A stretch of DNA of 64,000 bases, from NCBI GenBank assembly GCA_958299035.1, contig CATQJL010000316.1:48729585-48793584 (forward strand), written 5' to 3'. Under the pieces are notes generated by a model that saw only the letters and a program-made list of their open reading frames with translations, was not told where the DNA came from and made no database searches. The position numbers and the translations under genes were made by a program. This stretch comes from Cylicocyclus nassatus (Eukaryota > Nematoda > Chromadorea > Rhabditida > Strongylidae). The stretch's first letter is position 1. Every line of letters starts with the position of its first letter. This document shows positions 1 through 12,200 of this stretch, one piece after another.

Positions 1-227
1 GTTTCATAAATAAGATCGACCATCACTGCAAGTGTATCTGTACATACCGCATTGCCGAAGATATCTTGGGACGAACATTTTTGAGATAGCATCTGCAGGG
101 TCAAGTTTGAATGTTCCGGGGGCCTGGCGTACTCTCTGAGTTGCTTTGCCCCAGAATTGGATGTGATCGGCCGTACTGTCGGTTTTTTCACGAAGGTTGG
201 CTTTGTGAATGGAGATTCACTCACTAA

Positions 228-3200
228 ATGCTGCGCGCATCTGTTCTAGGAAGAGCAGATAATGCAGTAAGCAACGGGTACCTCGATACTCCACCATTCC
301 CTTGTGAACCGCAGGACTACAAATTTGCATTTTCAAGGTAAACATGTTGGGTTAAGTTAAATTCATGTGGTGCAGAATGAGGTTCGATGATAATATATGC
401 GTTTCATGTCAAATGATAAGTCTATGTAAGAGTTACGCTGCTATAATCTCATGAGATGTAGGATCAAGAAATCACTTGTGTACCTTCAGCATTGTTTTGA
501 CTCCGACTTTTTAGTGAGCTGGTCGAAGAAGGAGATCCAGCCACGTACTCACACCAAACTCAGGCAGTTCCTATTCCACCATGTCCTTATAGAATGTGAG
601 TTTCCTCACTTTCTAGTGCTTTGATTGAGCGCGTTAAAAATTGACTATACGCGCTTTATGTGCTGGGCCTCTTTAGAGTCAATCACGAAACCATAGTGTC
701 ATTACATTGTTAGGTCTAATGCTGCTCCTGTGGGGGATGCACCAATCAGCGCTTGTGGAGTTTGTTCTATAACTGACTTTGGTTATCTACCTCATATTCC
801 TTCAACGCCTTCTGTTGTGTCGAGCAACCAAACATTTAATGCCATCGAAACCATACCATGCAACGGTTATGGAAGCCTGTCTTCAAAGTACGCTCCCGAG
901 GAGCCGGGAGCGGTTGGCAGTGATTCCTTCTCAGGTAGCGAGTATTATCAATGTTGCAAGCACAAACTTTTCTTCGCAGGCTATGCGCCTGCTCCGTCTC
1001 CATCGAATTCTTCGTCTGCAGTTTTCGTGCCTCCACCCTATGCTCCGTATCCTGTGGCTGCTGAACAACCATCGACAAGCTCAACATCGCAAGCTGTTTC
1101 AGTAGAAAATGGTACTTCGGTTGGTCTTTGGACAAAAACTTCTTTGCCTTTCTGAGCTGCTTTTCTTCTCGTAATCTAACAGAATAGTTTCCAGCAATTT
1201 GTGAAAGCCTCAGAAGGACCTACTCGTGACACTTCTCTGTCTCCGGAGACTAACCATAAAACACCTATTGCCAAGAAGATCAAAGCCCTTCCTCTGCCAA
1301 AGGTTTTGCTTATCGAAGTCAAGCCGTTTTTTTTTTCATGAAGCTTTATTTTAGGTTCCTCTGATTCATCCCGCGAAAACAAAGTCAGAAAAGTTCAAGG
1401 AATATGTTGGTGAAGTTGCTCGACTCAATGAAGAGATAGAGCGACTGCAGAAGCTGCAGGAGCAGGTACTGGGATGTTTTGGATCACGTCCTCGATACCT
1501 TAAATATTGATTTTTCAATTACTGTGCAAGCCGGTCGAATTTTTTGGTTGCAATAGATCTAAGGAAGACCTAAGGCATACCTCGGGCGATTCGGCTTTGC
1601 CCCCTTCACGCGATCTGGCTTGCCAGATGTCTCCAAATTTATCGTGCGCAGATTCTCTAATATATAGGCGCGTAGCTTCACTAATTTTTTGCAAACCGAC
1701 CAAGTCCTGCCTTAAGAAAGCGCTCTGATAATCATGAGCTGTCGTTCCGGTACCAAATCGCGCAGCGACTGGAATCCCGTGAGGTATGCCTTAGGCCTAG
1801 GGCGATCTTAATCAGTCTTTTAATCTTCGCGTTTGTTTTATGTTTTAACGTTATGAGCGAGCGCCCACCACCCGATCGAGAGCTCATTCATAACGATGAA
1901 AGAGCATCCAATCAGATACAGGCAGGCACAAACATTCCCCTATAATGATTGTGTACCCCAGTTTTTCATCGTAACGACTGATCATCAAATTCCATCATCT
2001 TTAAGATTCTGATATTGCGCATTCCATTTTTCCAATATTTATTCGTAGTGCAACTGAGCCCCGACGCAAGCATTCTTGGTTTACATATGTGACCTTTGAG
2101 GAATTAATCATTTGCAGTTGAAACAAGAGGCGAAGAAGATTGCTAGCACTTCCGGTGATATTCCTCCCAGTGTTGTCGAAAGCACTCAGCAACTACTAGA
2201 AAATTCGTCGATAAATGATGCGCTTGAACATAGCAAGTCTCATAGCGTACGGAAGGTATTTCTCGAGATAATTTTCCCTAGTAGTCTTAATAAAAGTTCA
2301 TAGGCATGTCCGCATCGTGAACGATCTCCTGTGGTTGAGTATACTCCGACTCCTTTGACAGACCTGCAAAGAATGAAAGAAGAAGAGATTAAGCGGAAAA
2401 AGCACAAGGAAAACGGAAGAAAACGCGAAGGACCGAAAGAACCCGTAAAAACTGAACATATTAAGCGTCGACCTCTTAGCGAGGACGAGTTATCCTTCTT
2501 GTTCGGTGTGGGTGCTCTTTGAAACTGTTTTATTTCTAAGCTAATTGTGATTTTATGATGCGAACTACTGTGCAGTCGATAGTCAGCTGGCAGCTATCCG
2601 ATGTAGTTGCTGATCTACAAAAGCACTGTAGTCTAGTGAAGCGAAAGTGGCACATCGAATCAAGTTGGAGTCAGCTTATGTTTGCTATGATTTCCTTTTG
2701 CAGGATGATGACGTGGAGCCAAAGCCAAAGAAGTCAAAAAAAGAGAGGGCTATTTCTCCTAAGGTTGTTGGTTGCTGCACATTATCCGCTCATTTCTTTA
2801 CGTAAATCAATTCTCCAGAAAGTCAATCGAATGGAAAAAGGAGAATCCTCTAAGGATGATCGCTGCTCTACACCAAAACTATCCAAAGGTACCGAAAAAT
2901 CTGATAACTTGAAGAACTCGACGGCTACTACCTCAAATTCTTCTGCCAAATCCCACAATGAGATTAGCTCGGATGTTGTAACAGCTGCGAAAAAACGGAT
3001 TGCTAGAGAAAGGGTATGGCGAGAATATCCGTAAGTTATCATCGCATCTACTACCTTATAGGCGGACGATCATCCTGTAAGAGCTGTAGTTCCTCCAAAA
3101 AAGGTGCCTTCGGCAAAGGAGCAGTTCTATGCAAGAATGAATGCAATAGCGAAAGAAAAGGCAGCAACAGCCAGCTCTTCAAAAACAAGTAACGTAAGTG

Positions 3201-6200
3201 ACTACCGCCTTACACTCTCTTAAGTTTTTTTTCTGCTTCGATCGGTGGTTCACGGTTCATTTTTTTCTGAAAATAACTCCATGAAATCATCCTATTTGCG
3301 CATAGAATGATATCTTTCTATATGATTACCAACATACTATCTGCACATGTATGTATCCGGTGTCCCACTATCAGGCTGAATCATGCCGAGCTTATATCGA
3401 AGAATCTGGTCCACTAAATATTTCGCGGCTTCGAGAATAATAGGCTAATTCACTAGAAATTCCCCATGTATGTTCTACCTGCCTACTGCGTTGATGATGC
3501 AGGGGATTTCGAAAACCGGCAGCGAAAGGTATCCGAATTTCGCAATTCTGTGCGGAAGTGCAAGCTTAGCTGAATGATGACTCAGCGTATCGTAGTTATT
3601 GGCGCCCTAAACTTTCGTATTGTCATTCCTAAGAGAGTGCGCACATATTTCTTAATCAACCGTGGAATTATTCAAGTATCCACTTGTCTAAAGGTTGAAG
3701 CAAAATCACCATGGCTGCTATCTTGGTGTGTTTGTTATTTCACCCTAATCTGCCTTATTACTTGGGATAGCACATCCGATTCAGAAGCCGGTCACACAGG
3801 AGCAGATGTATGGTCATCATCGAGCAAGTACGATCGGCTCTGTGGCTAAAGGAGAGGCGAGAACCGCTCGTTCGTCAGTAATGGTAGTCTTCTTATGCTA
3901 CATCTTTGATTGAGTCGAATACAGGTCAGATTTACAGGTCACTGATGTTGCACTGCCAAAACTTCGTGATCCCACAAATCAGAAGATTCCCTATGCTCTT
4001 AGAGTGATGTTTTTGAAGCGGATTTTTGATCAGTACCTCGAAGTATGTCCACGAGTTGAAGCTATACGAAACGTAAGTTCCATAAACGACATCATAAGTA
4101 TGTCTGATTCATCTCAAGTTTCGTCTGGAGCTGCACTTTACATTTTGGATTTAGCATTACATTCCTTCGTTTTGCTGAGATTTAAAGTGTTGCTGTTTTC
4201 TCACAAGTTATTGTCTTGAAGATCACGTACTACACCGCATCATTTCAAGCACATAATACTACACTGCATTTCCCCCTACTCCTGTATTACTCACACGACG
4301 ACGTTTCTCGGAACCTCTCATTTTTATGAGATGCAACAGATTGCTAGAAAAAAACAATCCTTTATATGTTTTTCATCTATGTGTCCATCCTGCTCATCAT
4401 TTTTTTCTCAAAATCGGGTTCGTCGCCACTTACTTCCTAACGATTTAGCGTCACCATTGTCTCGTTTTTCTTCCTTCTCTTCAAAAGTCATTTGGTTACA
4501 ACAAACAATAGGAATAACTTTACACAGCTGCATCATGAGCGCCATAGGCGTGATAGAGTGAGCCGATATCCTCCAAAGTGAAGGGAATTCCTGCTATTCC
4601 CGCAGAAGTTAAGGATATCCAGAAATGCTCTTTGACCCGGGGGGGGGGGCAGGCTTCATGGAGCAAAGCTACGCCGGGGTAGAGGACTATATGTCGCCGA
4701 GAAAGGGCGGTCCCCGCGGTCATTTGCGACAAATACGCACCCTTGTACATGCGCGGGCATGCGTTCCTGCAGGGAATCCGCGCGGGACTCTTCCAAATTC
4801 GGCGACATATAGTCCTCCACCCGCTACGCCGCATCCCTCTGCGGTTAATCCCTGAACGACATTCGCGTTGCTTCGCCTCTAACAAGGAAACGATACTCGG
4901 TGTCCGTGGCCTTTTTAGATGATATGTATACCATTACAGTCGTCTTAGAACACTGATTCCGAATCTGATTTCTGTTTCTGCTAATCGCTTCAAAAATGTT
5001 ATAATGGATCGCGCGGATTGTGGATGCCCAGTGAAATATGGTCGGAGCGCCAACGCTATCGGTGCACTGTGGTCTAGTGGTTAGTGCGATAGCCCCATGA
5101 GTTAATGCAGTTGCAAGTTCGAATCCTTTTGTGTTTTTCGGTTTTGCATTGCCTTAATTAACCTTCTTTCGCATCATCGAGCTAAGTGAACGCCCTTACT
5201 CTTCAAAAAATGTGAAAATTCGGAAAAAATGATTACTATTTGCGCTAAATTGTATCCAATGGTCATAGCTCAAATAAATTTTCTCGAACAAGCTTAATTG
5301 AGGTAATGCAAAAGTAAAAGCACAAAAGGGTTTGAATCTACACTTGCGTCAACTTATAAGGCTATTGCACTAACCACTAGACCAGAAAGTGGCCGCGGTA
5401 CAGGCCGTTCCGATGACCATATTTCCCTTGAGCAGCCAAACTTGGCTCGAAATTCTCCCATAACTTCTTCAGGGAAACGATTAGCAGAAATGGAAGGCAG
5501 ATTCGGAATCAGCGTTCGAAGACGAGTGTAATGGTATGAATCACGTTTTGAAAGGCCACGGACATTGAGTATCGTTCCCTTGTAAGTGCAGCCGCAGGAG
5601 TAGCGCTGCGCCTGCCAGTGGATTGAACCATTTTCCCTATTGCTACGCCCTGAGATGTTCTTACTGTGTAATCGCATCGATAAAAATAAAAATTCAAGGT
5701 AGATGAATTTTAGGGTTGGATTTGGGGATGAATCAAAGGCTAAGTCTAAGTTAGTGGAACGCGGAACCAGCAGAAAAAAATTTTCTCGTCAACTGCTTTT
5801 CAACAAAATCAATTTCTCATTTTCCAGTTTCTCATGATTTGCAGACACTTCTTCCTCATAATCTATTCTCAGTCCTCAAAATAATCTATCTTCTACATTG
5901 TGAGTTCTTTATTGTGAGTATGAAGAATAGATCAATCCGCTGGGCACATTAGCTCCCCTACGGCTGCAAGTAGGAGCGACGCAACGCAAAGGTCTCTCAG
6001 GATATATCGCAGCCGATTGCGGCGTAGCTTTGCTCCGTCGCCACGCCACCTTGAACCGGCAGGGGAGAGAGACTTTGATTGTGGGCGTCGACCATTTGCA
6101 CAGACAGTAGGCCCTTGAAAAAACTGATTTGTTTCAAACAAAACCACGTAGGTAGCACAGGTAAATGCATCAGACTGAAAAGGCTTTTACCTCTTACACA

Positions 6201-9200
6201 AATGGCGCATGAATTTCTTCAATCTCTCATCAAATCTCTCATCCCTCCTCACACACATTTCGTGGTATAGGTCGTTCGCGCAGGGCACGATTGGTTTTCC
6301 GTGCGTCGCTCCTCTTTCCTTAATGCACTCTTGGCGCTTTTTTTTCTCTGCGCTTCTTTCAGTCGAGCCATTTTCAATGGACGCAGCAACTTTGCCCTCC
6401 GAGCGCGGCGTGGACGGCTTATATCGCTTGTCAAGGAAGCATCTGGCGTTTGGGCTAACGCGGAAGCTGGTTAATCTGCAAATATTTGGCAAATCGCCAA
6501 GTCGCGTGGATGTAGCGATTCAAAGGGCGGGAAGTATGCTTTAGGCCCATGGCACACCTCCCGCGATGCCGCGAAATCGAAATCGCGCAGCGACCAAAAT
6601 CGCGTGAGGTATCGTCGATTCGTTGACTGTACGGACTGGACATGACCGCGGAGCACGCGCCGCGAGGTAAAACGCTTGCTCCAATACAAACTCGCCATTG
6701 TTAAAATCGTGCTTTCGCAACATTTTAACCGCGCCGCGCGTGGTCCGCAGCGGTTGAGCAGTCCGTACGGCCAACGAATCGACGATATGCTGTAAGCCTC
6801 AGGCCTTACACAATAGTCCGTTCACGCGGTGCAGAATTGCGGGCGGGGTGGACTCCCTTTTTCTAGTACGCTCTGGATGTTATAGGCTTTTGGAACAGTT
6901 CAGTGTTCGGAGAATGTTTCTGCAGGCTGTTTATCGATATTAGATATTTCGGCGGCGGTCAGCAGCCTGGAAAATGTTGGTGCCATGGTTTTAATTATAA
7001 GAGAAACAGTCAACAGCAATCAGTGAATTGTGTTACGGTAATTGTACTGATGACACTACACTCATTAGAAAATATGTCATCTTTTTTTGTACTATATTTT
7101 GCTCTTGAAAAAAGCCTTGGAATTTTGAAATCTTCCAAGTTTAAACGGAAGTGGAGAGCGTGCTGAGTATTTTGCATAGCTATAATTGGTAGTTGACCCC
7201 GTGATTCGTAAAAATTTTGTAAATTTTCATGTGGAGGTTTTCAAAAATTTGAGACGTTGAAGTAATGTCAGAATGGGTCATTATCGAAATTGCTTGCGCC
7301 CTCATAGCTTCATGGCACCGTTTACCCAAGTAGAGGAGATAGAGTTTCGATGCGGTACTAGAGCAAGGCCTCTAACTAAGTAATAGTTCAAGTTCCGATG
7401 CAAAAAGTGAGGGCCAACACGAGGGATCCGCTCCAGGAGGTAAAAGCGGATTGGTTGCTTCACCTGTCAACAGGTTTGTGAAGGTACAAAATTGGGCTTT
7501 GGTGGCAAGATGCAAGGCTGATAATGTAATGAAAATTTTCGAAATCTGAATACATCCAAGCCTAACTGCTATTGTACTGCATCGAAATCATACCGCACTC
7601 AGTTTTGGCTGGGAGCTGTCTCTGACAAGGAAAGGATATCTGGTTGGAGTTTCCACATGAGATATATATTTTACTAGCTGGCTTACCCGGCTCCGCCGTA
7701 TCCGGACACTTGGCACACATACACTTCGGGCCCCGGCGGGTTCACAGTCCACTTTTCGTTATCGATCGATGTCGATTTTACCGATTTTTATCGATTTTTT
7801 TTTTGCAGAGTTCACCTACAGGGCTAGGAGTTGGCACAGGGGGGGGGGGAAGTGAGCATGGGGATTCCGAATACAATATTAGTTTTCAGAATTATCGATT
7901 ACTTTTATTGATTTCATCGATTTTTTGTAAATTTTGACATGCGAGGCTGGGATTTTGCACAGGGGGTAATCGAGCATGCTGATTACGAACACAATATTAG
8001 TTTTCAGGATCGTCCATTACTTTTATCGATGTTATCGATTTTTTTTGTAAAGTTTGACCTGCGGGGCTGGGAGTTTGCACAGGGGGGTAATCGAGCATGC
8101 AGATTACGAATACAATATTAGTTTTCAAGATCGTCCATTACTTTTATCGATTTTATCGATTTTTTGAAAATTTGAGCTAGGGGACTGGAATTTGGCACAG
8201 GGGTGTAATCGAGCATGCTGATCACCCCCCTTGGGGGTGATCAGCATGCTCGATTACCCCCCTGTGCCAACTCTCAGCCCCCTAGCTCAAACTTTGCAAA
8301 AAAATCGATAAAATCGGTAAAAGTAATCGATGATCCCGAAAACCAATATCATATTCGGAATCCCCATGCTCGATTACCCCCCTGTGCGAACTCCCAGCCC
8401 CGTAGCTCAAACTTTGCAAAAAAATCGATAAAATCGATAAAAGTAATCGATAATCCTGAAAACCAATATTATATTCGGAATCCCCATGCTCGATTACCCC
8501 CCTGTGCGAACTCCCAGCCCCGTAGCTCAAACTTTGCAAAAAAATCGATAAAATCGATAAAAGTAATCGATAATCCTGAAAACCAATATTGTATTCGGAA
8601 TCCCCATGCTCGATTACCCCCTGTGCCAACTCCCAGCCCCGTAGGTGAACTCAGCAAAAAAATCGATAAAAATCGATAAAATCGATATCGATCGATGACG
8701 AAAAGTAGCCTATGACACCCGCCGGGGCCCGAAGTGTATGTGTGCCAAGATTGGTCCGGATCGGTTCAGAAATGGAATTTTCTATTCGGAACATACGTAC
8801 ATACATACAGACATACATACAGACATACAGACATTCAGCTTTATATATAAGATAGAGCATGAAACGCTTATCCAAATCTGCTTTATCTGCAAAGCTGTTT
8901 TGTGAGGAGAGTTATGGGAGTTGTTTCAAAAACTTGAATGCGCAGCTACGATGAAATCATGTAGTGTGTGAGCTCAAATGGGGTCATGATTAGCCAAGAT
9001 GTTTTATGCAATTAATATCTTCAGCTCAATAGACTTATGCTAGTCATAACTCCTCCTTTCAAATTCCTGAAAAACTTCAGTACGCTTTTACCATAGCCAA
9101 ATCCTTGAATTTTTGCCTCAAAACATTTCCGTAACACCATTCCCAGAAGCGCTTTGCAGATACCGAAAACAGATTTGGAATTGGCGTCTCATGCCCTAAA

Positions 9201-12200
9201 GACGGTAAATATTTTATATGGAAACGCCACTTTGACCATGTATCTTTCCCTTGTGAGTTAAAAGTTCTTTATCGACTCAACAAAACTTCGGCTGGTGATA
9301 CCTCTAGGTATCACCAGCAGAAGCTTTTAAATAATCGGCTCCTGTCTTTTGGTATGATGACTGGTGACCTCTGCGGATGGCCAGCTCAATGCGGCCATAT
9401 GTTTTTAGTTTCAGGTTCATTGGCCAAATTGGTGTTTTCTTGGGAGTCCTGGGTGAATGTCATTGCAGTTGTGAAGACAGATATTTGGTCTACAGGTGCC
9501 TCAGCCTATACTTGCATATGTGTGGATCTTCTCTGCAGACCACTACCCACAAACACTTTCCCTCGGCCAACCTACACACATATGCGGCGTAGGCAGAGCC
9601 GCGATGGGGGGAGCCGGGCCCACCGAAAGTGAAGGTGGTCCCAGCTACCACTGGCCGGCAAAAAGTGAAGGTGGTAGTGTCGGACACTCACCTCCCAAAA
9701 ACGTCGACGGGGGGGGGGGGGGTAGAACAGACGAACAGAGCTATCCTTTTAGGTCGAACTGTGACGCAACGGCCCTCTTTAGGGCCACCACAGATACGAT
9801 GAATATTAAAAGTATTTATAAATTTAATAAAAATTTAAAATAGACGTGTTTAGTAAGTGGTGTATTTGGAAGTAAAACTTAGCGAAACTGCACGGATTTT
9901 ATTAGTTAAATTTTGTCATAACATACTGCGAAGGAAGTAGGTCGATCTAGGCAGTAACGGCCGAGAACCAGCATTTTGAATATTTAAATAGTGAAAAATC
10001 ATGCGAAATTTCCGCTGTTATAAATCAGTTGTTTGAAGATGTCAGCAGTTGCGACTTCATAGGTTTTAAAGAGTAAATGGTGCTCTTTCAGCTAGTGAAA
10101 GAATTGGATTTGAGAGATAGTCGTTGAGAACCAGAATTCTAAAAATTTACGCCATTTTTGCGTGTTTTCTGACAGTTGACAGTTGAACTCATCTAAATCT
10201 TGAAAGTGAAATTGTGTGATGTTGCGACTTCATAGGTTTTGTAGAGTAAGGTTTGCCTTATCTGAATATATCTTAGCCGTACCATTTCACTGGAACAGTG
10301 CCGAGACCCAGAGTCTTGAAAAGGCAGGTAAAAAAGCGCTTTTTGAAATTCAACAGCTCATAACTTCTTCAGAACTGCATGAATCATGTTGCGACTTCAT
10401 TGGTTAGATTCTTCTTATCAAGAGCTTTCAGATGATATTGGAACATACGTACAGACAGACAGACAGACATGCAGACAGACAGACAGACATACAGACAGAC
10501 AAACAGACATTCAGCTTTATATATAAGATATATATGCCGCCGTATACATAAATATATGCTTTCAATAATCTTTGCGTTTGTTTTGTTTATTTTCCTTCTT
10601 TATCGTCCAGCGAAAAATTTTTTATTCCAAAAGTGAAGGTGGTCACCCTGTACCAGCTCAGAAGTGAAGGTAGGGGGAGAATCGGCTCCCACTATCGCAC
10701 CTCTGGGCGTAGGTGATCATGCGTGAGGTCCATTACAGGGTGGGGCAAAAGTCTGGGAGCCGATCTTGCAGTGTTCTCACGAAACTGCTGATGGTTTTGA
10801 TTCCACATTGTGCCACATAATGCTGCGATTATCCTCTACAAGTCACTTTACCTAGTTAAAAATGCCTGCCATATATTTCTGTAGCAGTTGGATCTATCAT
10901 ACAAGTTAGGTATTCACAATTTGTTTCGAAGCTAAAGATGCTGTGAGTATTCTACAACACTTTGATGCTTAAAACGCAAAGGAGGCCTTGCGCTATCACA
11001 TCGCACTAGTTGCGTTTGCCATAAACTTTTCATTCGAAAACGAAAAATAAAAATTTGCAAGTATTATATGCGTGCCAGCGGCCATTGTTTTCAAAATACA
11101 TTTGAAAGCTGAAGGAGCGCGGCAGGTATTGAATCCTAGGCTATATTCTTTCCATGAGTCTTCTACACAAGCTTCTATTTGAATTCGATAGATGGAGCAA
11201 TTTCAATGCTTTTAGGTTACAATTTTCTGCTCCCTTTTGCGCAATCGCATCTAAATTTCCATTATGCGAGTATATACACTTGCCTTCGCTCAAAATTCCA
11301 AAAATTGCAAGAATGCGAGTATATACACTTGCCTTCGCTCAAAATTCCAAAAATTGCAAGAAAAATTCGTAACATGTTGTAGCCACAAGCTTGCTCTATT
11401 ATACTACACATTTGCCTAAAGAAAAACGCAGTTATCATGAAGGCTTGGGACGAATTCCATCACGACTGCCATCGTGCCGCGACAGGCGGACTCTCCAAGA
11501 TTTCGAGGGGCTACTTTCAAGCCAAAATAGATAACCTCAAAATCGGAGAGCTGCGCTGTATTTGTAAAGGTTCGAACTATGCGTCTAAACTTTTCGTATC
11601 TAGGTACTTTCCTTCTGATTTTATTTGAAAAATTATTAGGCTCCCGGACTTGCCCTACCCTGTATGTTCAGTAGACCTAGCGACTAACACTTACTAAGGA
11701 AAAACTCATGAAAGTGGCTTAATTGTGCAGCCTATCACTGTTTACTCAGTATGAAAGGAAAAAAGTTTGTCCACATTTGTACAAAGATATCGTTTACTCT
11801 TCCAATTTTATCTTAAATCTTTATTGCTATTTTCGGTGGAGTATTTGCTTTGTGAAGAGCCGCGTGTATTATTTGCGAAAGTTAGTACACTAGTCTTCAT
11901 TTCAAACAAGGCTTAACTATACTCTTAGAATATATAGTATATTATTTATAGTATATCAGTGAATTTCAGTCGGAAATTGAAGAGAAGGCGATCCTCGACA
12001 AAGTCCGTCACGCGCAAAGTTACAAAGTTGCCGCCATCAACCTCATTGGACGCATTCGTAATGCCAAGTCCAGTGGTCCTGCAAAACCAAGAGCAGGTGG
12101 GACACCTTTTGGTACTATTATTTTAGATTGCAACATGTTCGGGAAGTGAACTTGTTTTGAGATTTCGCTAAACAGAATGTTTCGAGAAATTTCATCTTTT

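Noticed and set aside
1507..1728. 73-codon ORF between exons of the REXO1-like gene
   Set aside because: It is mostly the M-family MITE at 1569-1795, and the flanking exons already join in phase without it.
5069..5126. tRNA gene
   Set aside because: A and B boxes are present, but no acceptor-stem pairing or clear anticodon arm fits, and an inverted copy lies alongside. It is tRNA-derived repeat sequence.
8215..8679. ORF of 154 codons and antisense 115-codon ORF with repeated peptides
   Set aside because: Both are translations of the tandem units of fold-back element A and are open on both strands.
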